DNA of 64,000 bases from Granulosicoccus sp045106855 (lineage in GTDB: Bacteria; Pseudomonadota; Gammaproteobacteria; Granulosicoccales; Granulosicoccaceae), in contig JBGCFI010000002.1 of NCBI GenBank assembly GCA_045106855.1, forward strand, positions 62,001-126,000, in the 5' to 3' direction. The position numbers were made by a program, and so were the translations under genes. Of this stretch, positions 25,818 through 34,118 are shown in pieces. Each line of letters opens with the position of its first letter. Position 1 is the stretch's first letter. The notes under the pieces are model-generated. The model made no database searches and was not told the DNA's origin. It was given only the letters and a program-made list of their open reading frames with translations.

Positions 25818-26885
25818 TCAGACAGATTCGAGCATCTGGGTTGCGCGTTCAAACCACATTCTTGACAGTAGATTGTCTTTTGGCAGCTGGATGCCCAGCG
25901 TGTCTATTCCGGTATGCCGCTTTTTTAGCTCTAACAGAATCTTTTTGGCAACCATCTGGTTACCAAGTTCGATCTGTGCAATGGCTTCACTATAGATCGA
26001 AGTTTCAAAGTAGGTCGTGTCTGGATGGACCTTTCGCAGCGTCTGCATAGAGCGCAGAGCGTTTGCTGGATCATTCAGATCTATAAGCTGAATATACCCT
26101 TTAAGATAGTAGGCATCATCAGCCAGGTAGCTATCAGGATAGGCGGCAATAAACCTGTCCAGTGTACGTACCGCAGCTACATAATCCTGTTTGTCTCGCT
26201 GGCTCATCGCATCCAGATACAAGCCAAGATCCTCCTGGCCGTCGTAGATTTGTGCTTCATCGATAATGGGCAGACGAATGGCGGCGCGACGCTTGTTTGT
26301 GGTGACCGGATCGTTCTGCAAGTAGGTGCTGTAGGTGTTACGTGCGGCACGAAAATCACCGGCGGCTTCCAGATCACTGGCCTTGTAATAGCTCTGCTCG
26401 TTGATATTCACAGATTCGTCGACCATTTGAATGACATCGTAGTCGACGGTTAATACAGCGTCGTTAAGGCTGGGGTTGGTACCGTTGGCTTCAACTTCGA
26501 TTTCTGTTGTAGGGCGAAAAGCGACGTCAACATTTACCGCTTCGGCAGGATTCAGAATAATTTCATCCAGCACCTCTACCGTAAACTGGTCAGCATGCTC
26601 GCCCACTACCGATACTTTCTTTAACGGGTATATATCAGCTCCGCGATTGGCTATTCGTACAGCCAGTGTTGCGCTGGTTCCCACGTTCTGCGTTCCGTAA
26701 TAGAGCACTTGGTCAGAATTTTCACCCAGAGGCTGCTCTTGATGAGTCACATAGAGATAGGTGCCGTTTACACCCTTAGTGGTGATCTGTGGACTGCTAC
26801 CGCCGCCGGAGCAGGCACTTAACATGATTGCACCAATGGACACACTCACATACGTCCGCAATTTCCATGTACTCATTGTTTTCAT
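25818..26885 (-). CDS. lipoprotein with beta-sandwich and TPR-like repeats
   Basis: About 355 residues. The ATG at 26885 gives a lipoprotein signal with lipobox IMLSAC then SGGGSS. Residues about 30-160 resemble an immunoglobulin-like choice-of-anchor D sandwich (TSATLAVRIANRGADIYPLK, DEIILNPAEAVNVDVAF). The C-terminal half has TPR/YbgF-like helices (YKASDLEAAGDFRAARNTY, AVRTLDRFIAAYPDSYLADD, AIAQIELGNQMVAKKILLEL). It follows the HAMP-domain protein gene by about 35 bp, and the two are probably partners. Specific function unknown. Confidence 0.7.
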   Translation of the reverse strand: MKTMSTWKLRTYVSVSIGAIMLSACSGGGSSPQITTKGVNGTYLYVTHQEQPLGENSDQVLYYGTQNVGTSATLAVRIANRGADIYPLKKVSVVGEHADQFTVEVLDEIILNPAEAVNVDVAFRPTTEIEVEANGTNPSLNDAVLTVDYDVIQMVDESVNINEQSYYKASDLEAAGDFRAARNTYSTYLQNDPVTTNKRRAAIRLPIIDEAQIYDGQEDLGLYLDAMSQRDKQDYVAAVRTLDRFIAAYPDSYLADDAYYLKGYIQLIDLNDPANALRSMQTLRKVHPDTTYFETSIYSEAIAQIELGNQMVAKKILLELKKRHTGIDTLGIQLPKDNLLSRMWFERATQMLESV

Positions 26886-26920
26886 ATCCGGGAGACTGAC
26901 AAGGCCGCAGTGGTTCAAGA

Positions 26921-27574
26921 TCAGGCAACTTTACTGTTGTTATCGTCATCTACCAGGTCAAGTTCGTTGTCCGAGGCGCTGGTTTGAAAGAAATCCAGCG
27001 CACTTCTGCAATTGTCCAGTGCGATATCGATTTCAGGGGCCAGTTCGAGTACGGAAGGTTGATCCTGATGCGTTTCCAACTCAGCAATGCTTTCCTTCGC
27101 AGCGCTGATTTGCAGGCGTATGCTGTGCATCGCAGCCGTTAGCTCAGTCGAAATTTCACCAAACTCGTTCTTGTCGCTGGAGCGCAGGCGCACATCCAGT
27201 TTGCCATCTCCGATATCACGCAGCGCACGCTTGATGGCAAGAATGGGTCTTCCCAGTTTGCGCGTAATATAGATAGCCACAGCGCTCGTGATCAGGACAT
27301 TGACGCCCAGCATGACAAGCATCCATTTGCCAAGAACCGAACTCATCGTGGGTAGCGCCTCGTTGGCCATGGCGATATCTTCCGAGACGAAAAGTAAAGG
27401 AGCCATACCCTGGAGCAGGGTGCCAAGCATCTGGTGATAAAACACACCCACAAGGACTGTTGTGACCGCCAGATACACCAGTGAAAGCAAGATTACTCGA
27501 CGGATTTCCCTTGCCTGGAAAGTCTTGTCGCGCAGCAGAGAGATCAGAAAAATGGAATCGGACGAACGAGCCAT
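26921..27574 (-). CDS. two-transmembrane HAMP-domain protein without output domain
   Basis: About 217 residues. Two hydrophobic segments (VILLSLVYLAVTTVLVGVFY and WMLVMLGVNVLITSAVAIYI) flank a periplasmic loop of about 50 residues, followed by a HAMP domain (LGRPILAIKRALRDIGDGKL, NEFGEISTELTAAM) and a short coiled coil, then an acidic tail. There is no kinase, cyclase or methyl-accepting domain, so signalling must go through a partner. It heads a two-gene unit with the lipoprotein downstream. ATG at 27574 is favoured over GTG at 27583. Confidence 0.75.
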   Translation of the reverse strand: MARSSDSIFLISLLRDKTFQAREIRRVILLSLVYLAVTTVLVGVFYHQMLGTLLQGMAPLLFVSEDIAMANEALPTMSSVLGKWMLVMLGVNVLITSAVAIYITRKLGRPILAIKRALRDIGDGKLDVRLRSSDKNEFGEISTELTAAMHSIRLQISAAKESIAELETHQDQPSVLELAPEIDIALDNCRSALDFFQTSASDNELDLVDDDNNSKVA

Positions 27575-27709
27575 GTTAAGCACCAGTACAATAGGTATGG
27601 CTTTTTTGTCGGCGCATTGGTCGGTAACTTGATCTGGTGTCGTATCAGACGTTTATCGGCGTATTTCATACTTGTGCGCTGGTTCCCAAGATTTACACTG
27701 ACATAGACG

Positions 27710-29155
27710 ATGACCCCTGATTCTCTGGAAAACGTTGACCCGGGCACGGCGTTCTCACTGGCGGGTGCGATCTACCTGTTATTGGCTGTCTGGGCAGGCT
27801 TCCACGTTATCCTGAACAAGCGTAATGAGGCATCAGCCTTCAGTTGGCTGGGGATTATTGTCCTGGCACCTCTGATCGGTGCTTTGCTGTACTGGTTTTT
27901 CGGTATCAACAGAATCCGCCGTCGCGCTCAGGCTGAATTAGCCGACCACACAAGCGCCGCCACACAGCGCGATGAGAGTCTGTGCGTGCCGATGCAGTCA
28001 TTACCAGCCAGCTGGCAGGCGAGGATGCAATTTGGCGCTGGCGTTCACGACGCGCCCTATCTTGCCGACAATGCCTTGCAGCCTTTGCGCAACGGGGATG
28101 AGGCATACCCGGAAATGCTGGGGGCCATCAACCAGGCGCAAATCTGCATTGTACTGTCCAGTTATATTTTTGAGTTTGACGAGATCGGGCGGCAATTTGT
28201 TGCAGCACTTGTGAATGCGCATAGGCGCGGCGTGATGGTGCGGGTCATGATCGACGGTCTGGGAGTCGGGTATGGCCTTAGTCTGGTGCGCTCTGACAGA
28301 GTGCTGAGACGCCAGGGGGTAAAGACGGCGCGCTTTCTGTCGGCACTTTCAACCAGTGGTACCCGTTTTATCAATTTGCGTAACCACAGGAAAATCCTTT
28401 CTGTGGACGGGCAGGTTGCGTTCATTGGTGGCATCAATATCCGCGACAATAACCTTTTGAAGGGCAGTGCAGCGCATAAAACGCAAGACGTTCACTTTAA
28501 GGTGCGAGGGCCCGTGATCAACCAGATCAATCGCGTCTTTGCTACTGATTGGGAGTTTGCCAGTGATGAGAAACTGCATTTACCTCCTTGGCGAGATGAC
28601 GGTGAGGCCTTGCCGGTTGCCAGTCGGGTGTTGCTGGATGGTCCTGACGATAACTTCCAGAAGTTGAAACTGACTATTCTGGGTGCGGTGCAATCAGCGA
28701 AAAAACGTGTGTGCGTGGTCTCTCCCTATTTTCTGCCTGACAAATCCATTACCAGCGCCTTGCAGCTGGCTGTTCTTCGTGGCGTCAAGGTCGATGTCTG
28801 TTTGCCGGCCAGAAACAATCTGCGAATCGTAGGGTGGGCCATGCAGGCCAATCAGGCTGAGCTACTGGAGATGGGCGTAAACGTATACGAGTCACAGGAT
28901 CCATTTGACCATAGCAAACTTTTCATCGTCGATGATGACTGGTGTCTAGTTGGATCAAGTAACTGGGATGCACGCAGTCTGGAGCTGAACTTCGAGATAA
29001 ATCTGGAATGCTACGACGTTGCATTTAATCGCGAACTAACGGCCATTATCGACGACAAACTCATGAATGCTGTACAAATTTTGCATGTACCCGATCATCA
29101 GTTTCTCGTGCGCGTACGTAACAACTTCTGCAGGCTCTTCTCTCCGTACTTGTGA
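27710..29155 (+). CDS. cls: cardiolipin synthase (phospholipase D family)
   Basis: A 481-residue inner-membrane enzyme making cardiolipin from phosphatidylglycerol or related donors. Two N-terminal membrane helices (GAIYLLLAVWAGFHVIL, WLGIIVLAPLIGALLYWFFG) precede two HKD motifs: NHRKILSVDGQVAFIGG and FDHSKLFIVDDDWCLVGSSN. The length is normal for ClsA/ClsB types. It is followed after 31 bp by an endonuclease/exonuclease/phosphatase-fold gene. Confidence 0.92.
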   Translation: MTPDSLENVDPGTAFSLAGAIYLLLAVWAGFHVILNKRNEASAFSWLGIIVLAPLIGALLYWFFGINRIRRRAQAELADHTSAATQRDESLCVPMQSLPASWQARMQFGAGVHDAPYLADNALQPLRNGDEAYPEMLGAINQAQICIVLSSYIFEFDEIGRQFVAALVNAHRRGVMVRVMIDGLGVGYGLSLVRSDRVLRRQGVKTARFLSALSTSGTRFINLRNHRKILSVDGQVAFIGGINIRDNNLLKGSAAHKTQDVHFKVRGPVINQINRVFATDWEFASDEKLHLPPWRDDGEALPVASRVLLDGPDDNFQKLKLTILGAVQSAKKRVCVVSPYFLPDKSITSALQLAVLRGVKVDVCLPARNNLRIVGWAMQANQAELLEMGVNVYESQDPFDHSKLFIVDDDWCLVGSSNWDARSLELNFEINLECYDVAFNRELTAIIDDKLMNAVQILHVPDHQFLVRVRNNFCRLFSPYL

Positions 29156-29186
29156 CTTCAATGATCATTGAAGAAATAGTGTAATC

Positions 29187-29966
29187 ATGCTCAGAAACCG
29201 CTTTTTGCCTCAGAGCTTTAACGCCGAAGACGCGCTGCAAGTGATGGGTTGCCCCAAGGCGGGCAGTTTGGGGCCGGTGGTTCATTGCCTTCTGTGGAAT
29301 ATCCTGAAAGCCAAGCGTAGTAACTGGCTGAATGATTTTGCACAACTGAGTGCGGACCGCGACCTTATCCTGCTCCAGGAGGCTGTTTTCAATGCTCCCA
29401 CCGATCCATTGTTTAATAACAGCGACCGCTTTGGATGGGTAATGGCGCGAAGTTTTACCGACCCCATAAGTCAGATCGAGCACGGCATCAAAACCGGCTC
29501 CACGTGCCAGGCGGATGAACAACAGTTCTACCTCTCACCCCATTCCGAGCCTTTGCTGCAGACGCAGAAATTACTGCTTGCCACGTTCTATCCCTTGGCC
29601 TTGAACGATGAGCGCTTGCTGGTGTTGAACATGCACGCAATTAATTTTGTCGGGATTAAAAAATACGCTGAGCAGATCGATCAGCTTGGTGACGTGTTGG
29701 CGTCGCATACGGGCCCGGTGATCGTGGGTGGTGATTTCAACACCTGGAATCCCGCCAGGCTTGAGCATTTTCGTCGCGTATCGAGCAAAGCAGGCCTGAT
29801 TGAGGCCAATATGGAGCGCCAGAGTAAGCTGGCGCATATGAACCAGCACCTCGATCATTTGTTGTTCAGGGGCTTGAAGCTATGTTCTGTGGAGTCTCTT
29901 GGCCAATTTCAATCGTCTGATCATTCGCCGATCGTGGCGACATTCGAGCAAGTGCACGATGTTTAG
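29187..29966 (+). CDS. endonuclease/exonuclease/phosphatase-family protein
   Basis: A 259-residue EEP-fold hydrolase. Visible signatures are VHCLLWNILKAKRSNW (N-terminal Asn), LILLQEAVF (catalytic Glu), VLNMHAINF, VIVGGDFNTWNPAR (D-x-N), LDHLLFRG and SSDHSPIVATF (D-H). No signal peptide is evident. Some bacterial relatives (YafD-like) are found beside phospholipid genes; here it trails the cardiolipin synthase by 31 bp. The substrate could be nucleic acid, a phosphoester or phospholipid. Confidence 0.87.
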   Translation: MLRNRFLPQSFNAEDALQVMGCPKAGSLGPVVHCLLWNILKAKRSNWLNDFAQLSADRDLILLQEAVFNAPTDPLFNNSDRFGWVMARSFTDPISQIEHGIKTGSTCQADEQQFYLSPHSEPLLQTQKLLLATFYPLALNDERLLVLNMHAINFVGIKKYAEQIDQLGDVLASHTGPVIVGGDFNTWNPARLEHFRRVSSKAGLIEANMERQSKLAHMNQHLDHLLFRGLKLCSVESLGQFQSSDHSPIVATFEQVHDV

Positions 29967-29987
29967 CGAGCCGTAAGGCTCTGGTGT

Positions 29988-30179
29988 TTATCCTCTGACG
30001 GTTGTAATCAGAAAAGTGACAAACAAAACCACCGCAGCCAGCAACATGGATACGTTTAGCCACTCCTTTGACGAGCCGCGCGGTCCGTTTTTAACCCAGT
30101 GTTTTGCGGCCGGCCACATTCGTACCAGCATGAAACCCAGAAACAAAGCCATGGGAATCTGGAACCAGAGATCATTCAC
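29988..30179 (-). CDS. small two-helix membrane protein
   Basis: A 63-residue protein whose GTG start at 30179 is supported by AGGAGA eight bases upstream; a longer frame to 30278 has no such site. Two hydrophobic segments, IPMALFLGFMLVRMW and WLNVSMLLAAVVLFVTFLIT, are separated by a basic loop (KHWVKNGPRGSSKE). It lies downstream of the BI-1 family gene on the same strand. I recognise no specific family function. Confidence 0.65.
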   Translation of the reverse strand: MNDLWFQIPMALFLGFMLVRMWPAAKHWVKNGPRGSSKEWLNVSMLLAAVVLFVTFLITTVRG

Positions 30180-30343
30180 GATGGTCTTCTCCTGACTCTG
30201 CCGTATAGCAGGTGTAACAGTAACGACACTGGGCCGCTTAGTGCGACCCAGATGGAGTAATTGTTGGGGCTCCCGCAACCAGAGTGATAGCCGGGAGCTA
30301 CCGCCACAGCCCCCACACGGGCGATGGATGGTAGCGTCGAGCG

Positions 30344-31009
30344 TTAGTCGTCGCTCATGATGCCTAACAGGTGAAGCAGGCTGGTGAAGAGGTTAAATAT
30401 GTTCAGGAACATAGATACAGTGGCACGGATGTAATTCGTTTCCCCGCCGTTAATGATTCGGCCCGTATCAAACAGTATGAATCCGCTCATCAACAAAACG
30501 ATAGCACCAGAGAGAGCCATTGACAGTGCTGGTATCTGCAGGAAAAGATTTAGCAGCAGGGCGCCGAAGACAACCAAAAGGCCGACGAACAGCATGCCAC
30601 CCATGAAATCAAAACTTTTCTTGGTGGTGAGAACGTAGGCACTCAGGGCCAGAAAAATTGCGCCTGTGCCACCCATGGCAGTTGCCACAATGGTGGAACC
30701 GTTGGGCAGGGCCGTGTAGTAGTTGAGCATGGGTCCGAGACCAAACCCGAGCATGCCTGTTCCCAGAAATACAATGCCCACTCCCGCGGCTGAATTCTCG
30801 TACTTGGGCAGCAGGAACATCAGAACGCCAATTGCACCAAACGTCATCACCATTGAGATCATGCGCGGAGGAGCAACCGCCATCGAGATGGCTGCCATGA
30901 TTCCGCTGAACAGTAACGTGGCCGCTAGAAGCGCGTAGGTGTTACGCAGCACACGGTTGGTGGAGAGAACACTGTCCTGCGAATGCGTAAACGCTTTAGT
31001 ATTTTGCAT
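30344..31009 (-). CDS. Bax inhibitor-1 / YccA family membrane protein
   Basis: About 221 residues with seven hydrophobic segments and the family features: NTYALLAATLLFSGIMAAIS near the N-terminus, GTGAIFLALSAYVLTTKKSF in the middle and FILFDTGRIINGGETNYIRA near the end. It is close to E. coli YccA, an FtsH-interacting membrane protein. ATG at 31009 is preferred over an in-frame TTG at 31018. The C-terminus ends LLHLLGIMSDD. Confidence 0.92.
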   Translation of the reverse strand: MQNTKAFTHSQDSVLSTNRVLRNTYALLAATLLFSGIMAAISMAVAPPRMISMVMTFGAIGVLMFLLPKYENSAAGVGIVFLGTGMLGFGLGPMLNYYTALPNGSTIVATAMGGTGAIFLALSAYVLTTKKSFDFMGGMLFVGLLVVFGALLLNLFLQIPALSMALSGAIVLLMSGFILFDTGRIINGGETNYIRATVSMFLNIFNLFTSLLHLLGIMSDD

Positions 31010-31272
31010 AACCTTCAAAACTCCTCAATATCAGACGGTAGTTTACCCTACCAGGCTTCAACGAATTGATAACTATACCCTTTTAGCCGAAATTCAAGCA
31101 AATGGATCAGTCGAATTAACCGCAGACCAGGGTCGGGAATTCAGTGTAATCGTACTCGCTCCCCTAAAAGGATGATAGTGCCGAAATGGACACCTTCAAG
31201 GCATGAAAATTCAGCGAAAAGATCAGGTCAATCACCACTTTATGTTCAGAATCTTGTACACTGCGCTGCGCC

Positions 31273-31360
31273 GGAGAGGTGGCAGAGTGGTCGAATGCGG
31301 CGGTCTTGAAAACCGTTGACTGTCAAAGGTCCGGGGGTTCGAATCCCTCCCTCTCCGCCA
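31273..31360 (+). tRNA. tRNA-Ser (anticodon UGA)
   Basis: An 88-nt gene with acceptor stem GGAGAGG pairing to CCTCTCC near the 3' end, an encoded CCA (31358-31360), the T-loop GGTTCGAAT, and a long variable arm as expected for class II serine tRNA. The anticodon loop CTTGAAA (31305-31311) places TGA at 31307-31309. It decodes UCN codons. Confidence 0.97.
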
Positions 31361-31740
31361 CAAATACCGTTGGCAGCCTTTTTGAGCTCACACATGTGGT
31401 CCCGAACGCCCCCTTGAACAGCTGAATAGCTAGTGGTGCAGGCAAGCTACAGCTTCAACACGTCCCACAGCTGCCCACTGAGCTGGGGCCGTCAACGGAC
31501 TATGGCCCGTGCGGTTTGAATAATCCTGAATGAAGGCAAGCGGCGAGGGCAGTTTTGCGCCGATCAGCTTAGTAAAGTTGCTCAAATCCGCCAAGAAATT
31601 TCTGATTGACTCCCAGCCTGGTGACTGCTGGACCTCACAATACCCCTCGTTAAGCCGAATAACGAACAAAAAAAAACCCGATAAAAACCGGGGCTTATTT
31701 GTACAACAGACGTTAGTACGACAAAACTGCGCGAGAGAAA
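31361..31740. other. tRNA-flanking intergenic region, no supported gene
   Basis: About 380 bp between tRNA-Ser and the peptidoglycan-binding lipoprotein. A 79-codon minus-strand frame (31430-31669) exists but resembles nothing I recognise and has no clear ribosome-binding site. tRNA-Ser 3' ends are common integration sites, so a decayed insertion is possible, yet I see no integrase or repeat of the tRNA end. The only solid element is the terminator at 31668-31693. Confidence 0.4.
31668..31693 (-). terminator. rho-independent terminator of the peptidoglycan-binding lipoprotein gene
   Basis: Read on the minus strand: CCCGGT, TTTT loop, ATCGGG (six pairs including one G-T), immediately followed by a run of nine T. 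It lies about 50 bp past the stop at 31741. Confidence 0.85.
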
Positions 31741-32835
31741 TTACCTGGGAGAGACGCCCAATGCTTTAACGGTATCTACTGTGAGGTGTCCGTCTGCCGG
31801 GAGACCTTTGGCTTTCTGAAAGGCGGTTACTGCGCGTATCGTTGAGGGACCGTATTTTCCGTCAGGCTTGCCTGCGTTAAAACCACCGTTAGTCAGTGCC
31901 CGTTGGATCTGAGAGATTTTTGCCGGAGTTGTGTTGGTTTCACACATGATTTCACGCCACTGCATCTCGCCGTCTTTTGATAGTTGGCTGCTCGATACCG
32001 TGGTGTATTTCGCCGCTACAGGAATTCGACGCTCCTGCGCAGGTGAGAGTTCTTCTGTGATATCAACCATGCCGTACTTGGCTGGAATCACAACCGTTTT
32101 GGTGTGAGCCTGCTTGTCTACGATTCGCTTCGAAACGGTTTGATATTCAGCGGGTATCGTGCGTACGCGAGTCGTAGCAGGTGTCTTCACAACTTTCTTA
32201 GTGATAGTTTTATAAGTGGCAGGTACTTCGACCAGACACATGATTTCACCGGTGGACGCATCGACGCGTTCGATGGGACCAGAACCTTTCTTCCAGACTG
32301 TGTGGGCGGGCTTGTCCACAACACGTTCTGTTTCTGTCGCGTACACAGCAGGTACTGCTTCAGTGACTGTGCGGCTGGGTTTAACCAGAATATTTTCAGA
32401 TACGGTTTTATAAGTTGTAGGAACCGTCACAAGCTTTGTCGATGCTTCCTGGATTAAGACCTTCTTTTTAACTGTCTTGTACTTGGCAGGTATTAATTCG
32501 ATTCGCTCGCTAGCCTGGCTGATAAGCTTTCGCTCAGTTGATGTGGTGTATTGCGGTTCCATCCACACGCGGGTAAAGCATTGGCCGGCTTTTGCGTTTG
32601 GAGGCAGAAGCTTCTCCATGGCGCCACCCGGTGCAGCTGCACGGCTCACCTTGGTGGATTTCAGGGCATTTTCGCGCTCTGTCAGAGACTGTTCACGTAC
32701 CTCCAGGGCAGCTTGACGAGCCTCTAACAGTCGCAGCTCATCTGCTGCGCCGTTTGTCGTGCCAGTACTGCCACAAGCACTTATGGACAACAGCACTGCA
32801 ATTGAGGCGAAGGTACGAGTGGGTATTTTTTTCAT
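31741..32835 (-). CDS. repeat-rich lipoprotein with C-terminal peptidoglycan-binding domain
   Basis: 364 residues. A lipoprotein signal ends ISACGSTG. A short coiled coil (RLLEARQAALEVREQSLTER) is followed by six or so degenerate repeats of about 25-35 residues built on IPAKYKTVKKKVLI, VPTTYKTVSENILV, VPAVYATETERVV, VPATYKTITKKVV, IPAEYQTVSKRIV and IPAKYGMVDIT. The C-terminus is a PG_binding_1 domain (ISQIQRALTNGGFNAGKPDG, YGPSTIRAVTAFQKAKGL). It probably tethers the outer membrane to the wall. A strong terminator follows. Confidence 0.85.
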   Translation of the reverse strand: MKKIPTRTFASIAVLLSISACGSTGTTNGAADELRLLEARQAALEVREQSLTERENALKSTKVSRAAAPGGAMEKLLPPNAKAGQCFTRVWMEPQYTTSTERKLISQASERIELIPAKYKTVKKKVLIQEASTKLVTVPTTYKTVSENILVKPSRTVTEAVPAVYATETERVVDKPAHTVWKKGSGPIERVDASTGEIMCLVEVPATYKTITKKVVKTPATTRVRTIPAEYQTVSKRIVDKQAHTKTVVIPAKYGMVDITEELSPAQERRIPVAAKYTTVSSSQLSKDGEMQWREIMCETNTTPAKISQIQRALTNGGFNAGKPDGKYGPSTIRAVTAFQKAKGLPADGHLTVDTVKALGVSPR

Positions 32836-33110
32836 TAATAGTTATCCTTAAAGATGACGTAATCACGAAGTCGAGCTCATGTGTTGATTCGTCCATGTAC
32901 CCATTCATACCGATTACCTAACGGGACAATGAAGCGCAAAGCATCTAGCGGTTATCTGGGAGGATTAATAAGGGCGACACACGATTGTTTTCAATTCATG
33001 TCGCTTGCCAGGATTATTGGCGAATAGTCCGGTTTGCACTGACAGACCTATTCGATGCCTATCGATGAGCCGGTGCCTGCTGATCAGGCGTTTTCACAAC
33101 GGCGCAGGCA

Positions 33111-34118
33111 CTACTGAATAATGGCGTTTTCCCACGCGTTCACAAATATCTGACGCTTCATTTTGTCGAGAAAAATCATCAGCCCCGGGTCCAGTGCAAT
33201 AACGGAGCGAGGTGTAGTGGCTGTGTTCGTCCCCAGAGCAGGAAGAGGGTTGTCTTCGCGACCGGGTGTTGCCCATTGCGATGTGATGAGAAACTTCAGA
33301 AACGCTGTAGCGGCTTCAGTTTGCGTGCTGCCAACAGACACCAATGCGGTTCGCATCATGGTGGTAGGAAAGTCAGACGGCAGGATAACCTGGATCTTAT
33401 TGGCAAGATCGTCACGTGCATCCGCGTAGCTACCCAGGACATTGTAGGAAATGGCAATCTTACCTTCAGCCAGATCTTTGATCATGTCTCCAGAGCAGCA
33501 GTACAAACGGGCGTCCAGGCCACCCATGATTTCCATGAGCCGCCAGTATGTCTCCGAGCTTCTGGCGTCCTGAGTCGCCAGTAAGTACCCCAGGCCTGAT
33601 TGACGAACGTCGTAGGTGCCTATTCGACCTCTGAACACTTCCGGGTTTGCGCGTAGTACCTCGATCATTTCCTGTCTGGATCCGGGTACAGGTAGCGATT
33701 CAAAGGCGGCTTTATTAATGACAATGGCAGCGGGTTCCAGCGTGAATCCAAAAACACTTTGACGCCACTGTGCCCAGTCTGGATGAATCAGCTCTTCCAG
33801 AGTGCGTGCATAGCCGTCGTTTACCAGCTTAAGCTGTAGATCCATCGCGCTGGAAATAACAACATCGAACTGATTGGGTGCCCGGCGATACGAGTTGTAG
33901 ATATCTGACGAACCGGCCACCAGATACTCGACGTTCAACTCCGGATAACTGTTCAGGAAGCTTTCAATGATAGGGGCAAATACTGATGTATCCGTACTGG
34001 AAACTACACGCAATGTCAGAGTACCGGATTGACCTTCGAAAAGCTGTTGGTCCTCCCACTCGAGGGCGTTTACACCAAGCGCACACATAATCAGTATTAG
34101 AGCGAAAATATAACGCAT
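33111..34118 (-). CDS. periplasmic solute-binding protein of the TctDE-like sensory operon
   Basis: A 335-residue binding protein of the iron/thiamine/2-aminoethylphosphonate-like type with signal peptide ending GVNALEW. Motifs include VFAPIIESFLNSYPELNVEY, FDVVISSAMDLQLKLVNDGY and GKIAISYNVLGSYAD. Its start overlaps the end of the kinase gene by 22 bp and no permease or ATPase is adjacent, which suggests it works as a periplasmic ligand co-sensor for the kinase rather than in transport. That role is inferred from linkage. Confidence 0.82.
   Translation of the reverse strand: MRYIFALILIMCALGVNALEWEDQQLFEGQSGTLTLRVVSSTDTSVFAPIIESFLNSYPELNVEYLVAGSSDIYNSYRRAPNQFDVVISSAMDLQLKLVNDGYARTLEELIHPDWAQWRQSVFGFTLEPAAIVINKAAFESLPVPGSRQEMIEVLRANPEVFRGRIGTYDVRQSGLGYLLATQDARSSETYWRLMEIMGGLDARLYCCSGDMIKDLAEGKIAISYNVLGSYADARDDLANKIQVILPSDFPTTMMRTALVSVGSTQTEAATAFLKFLITSQWATPGREDNPLPALGTNTATTPRSVIALDPGLMIFLDKMKRQIFVNAWENAIIQ

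Noticed and set aside
31430..31669. Possible integrase or transposase remnant after tRNA-Ser
   Set aside because: No integrase motif, no duplicated tRNA end and no terminal inverted repeats; the frame is too short to support a call.
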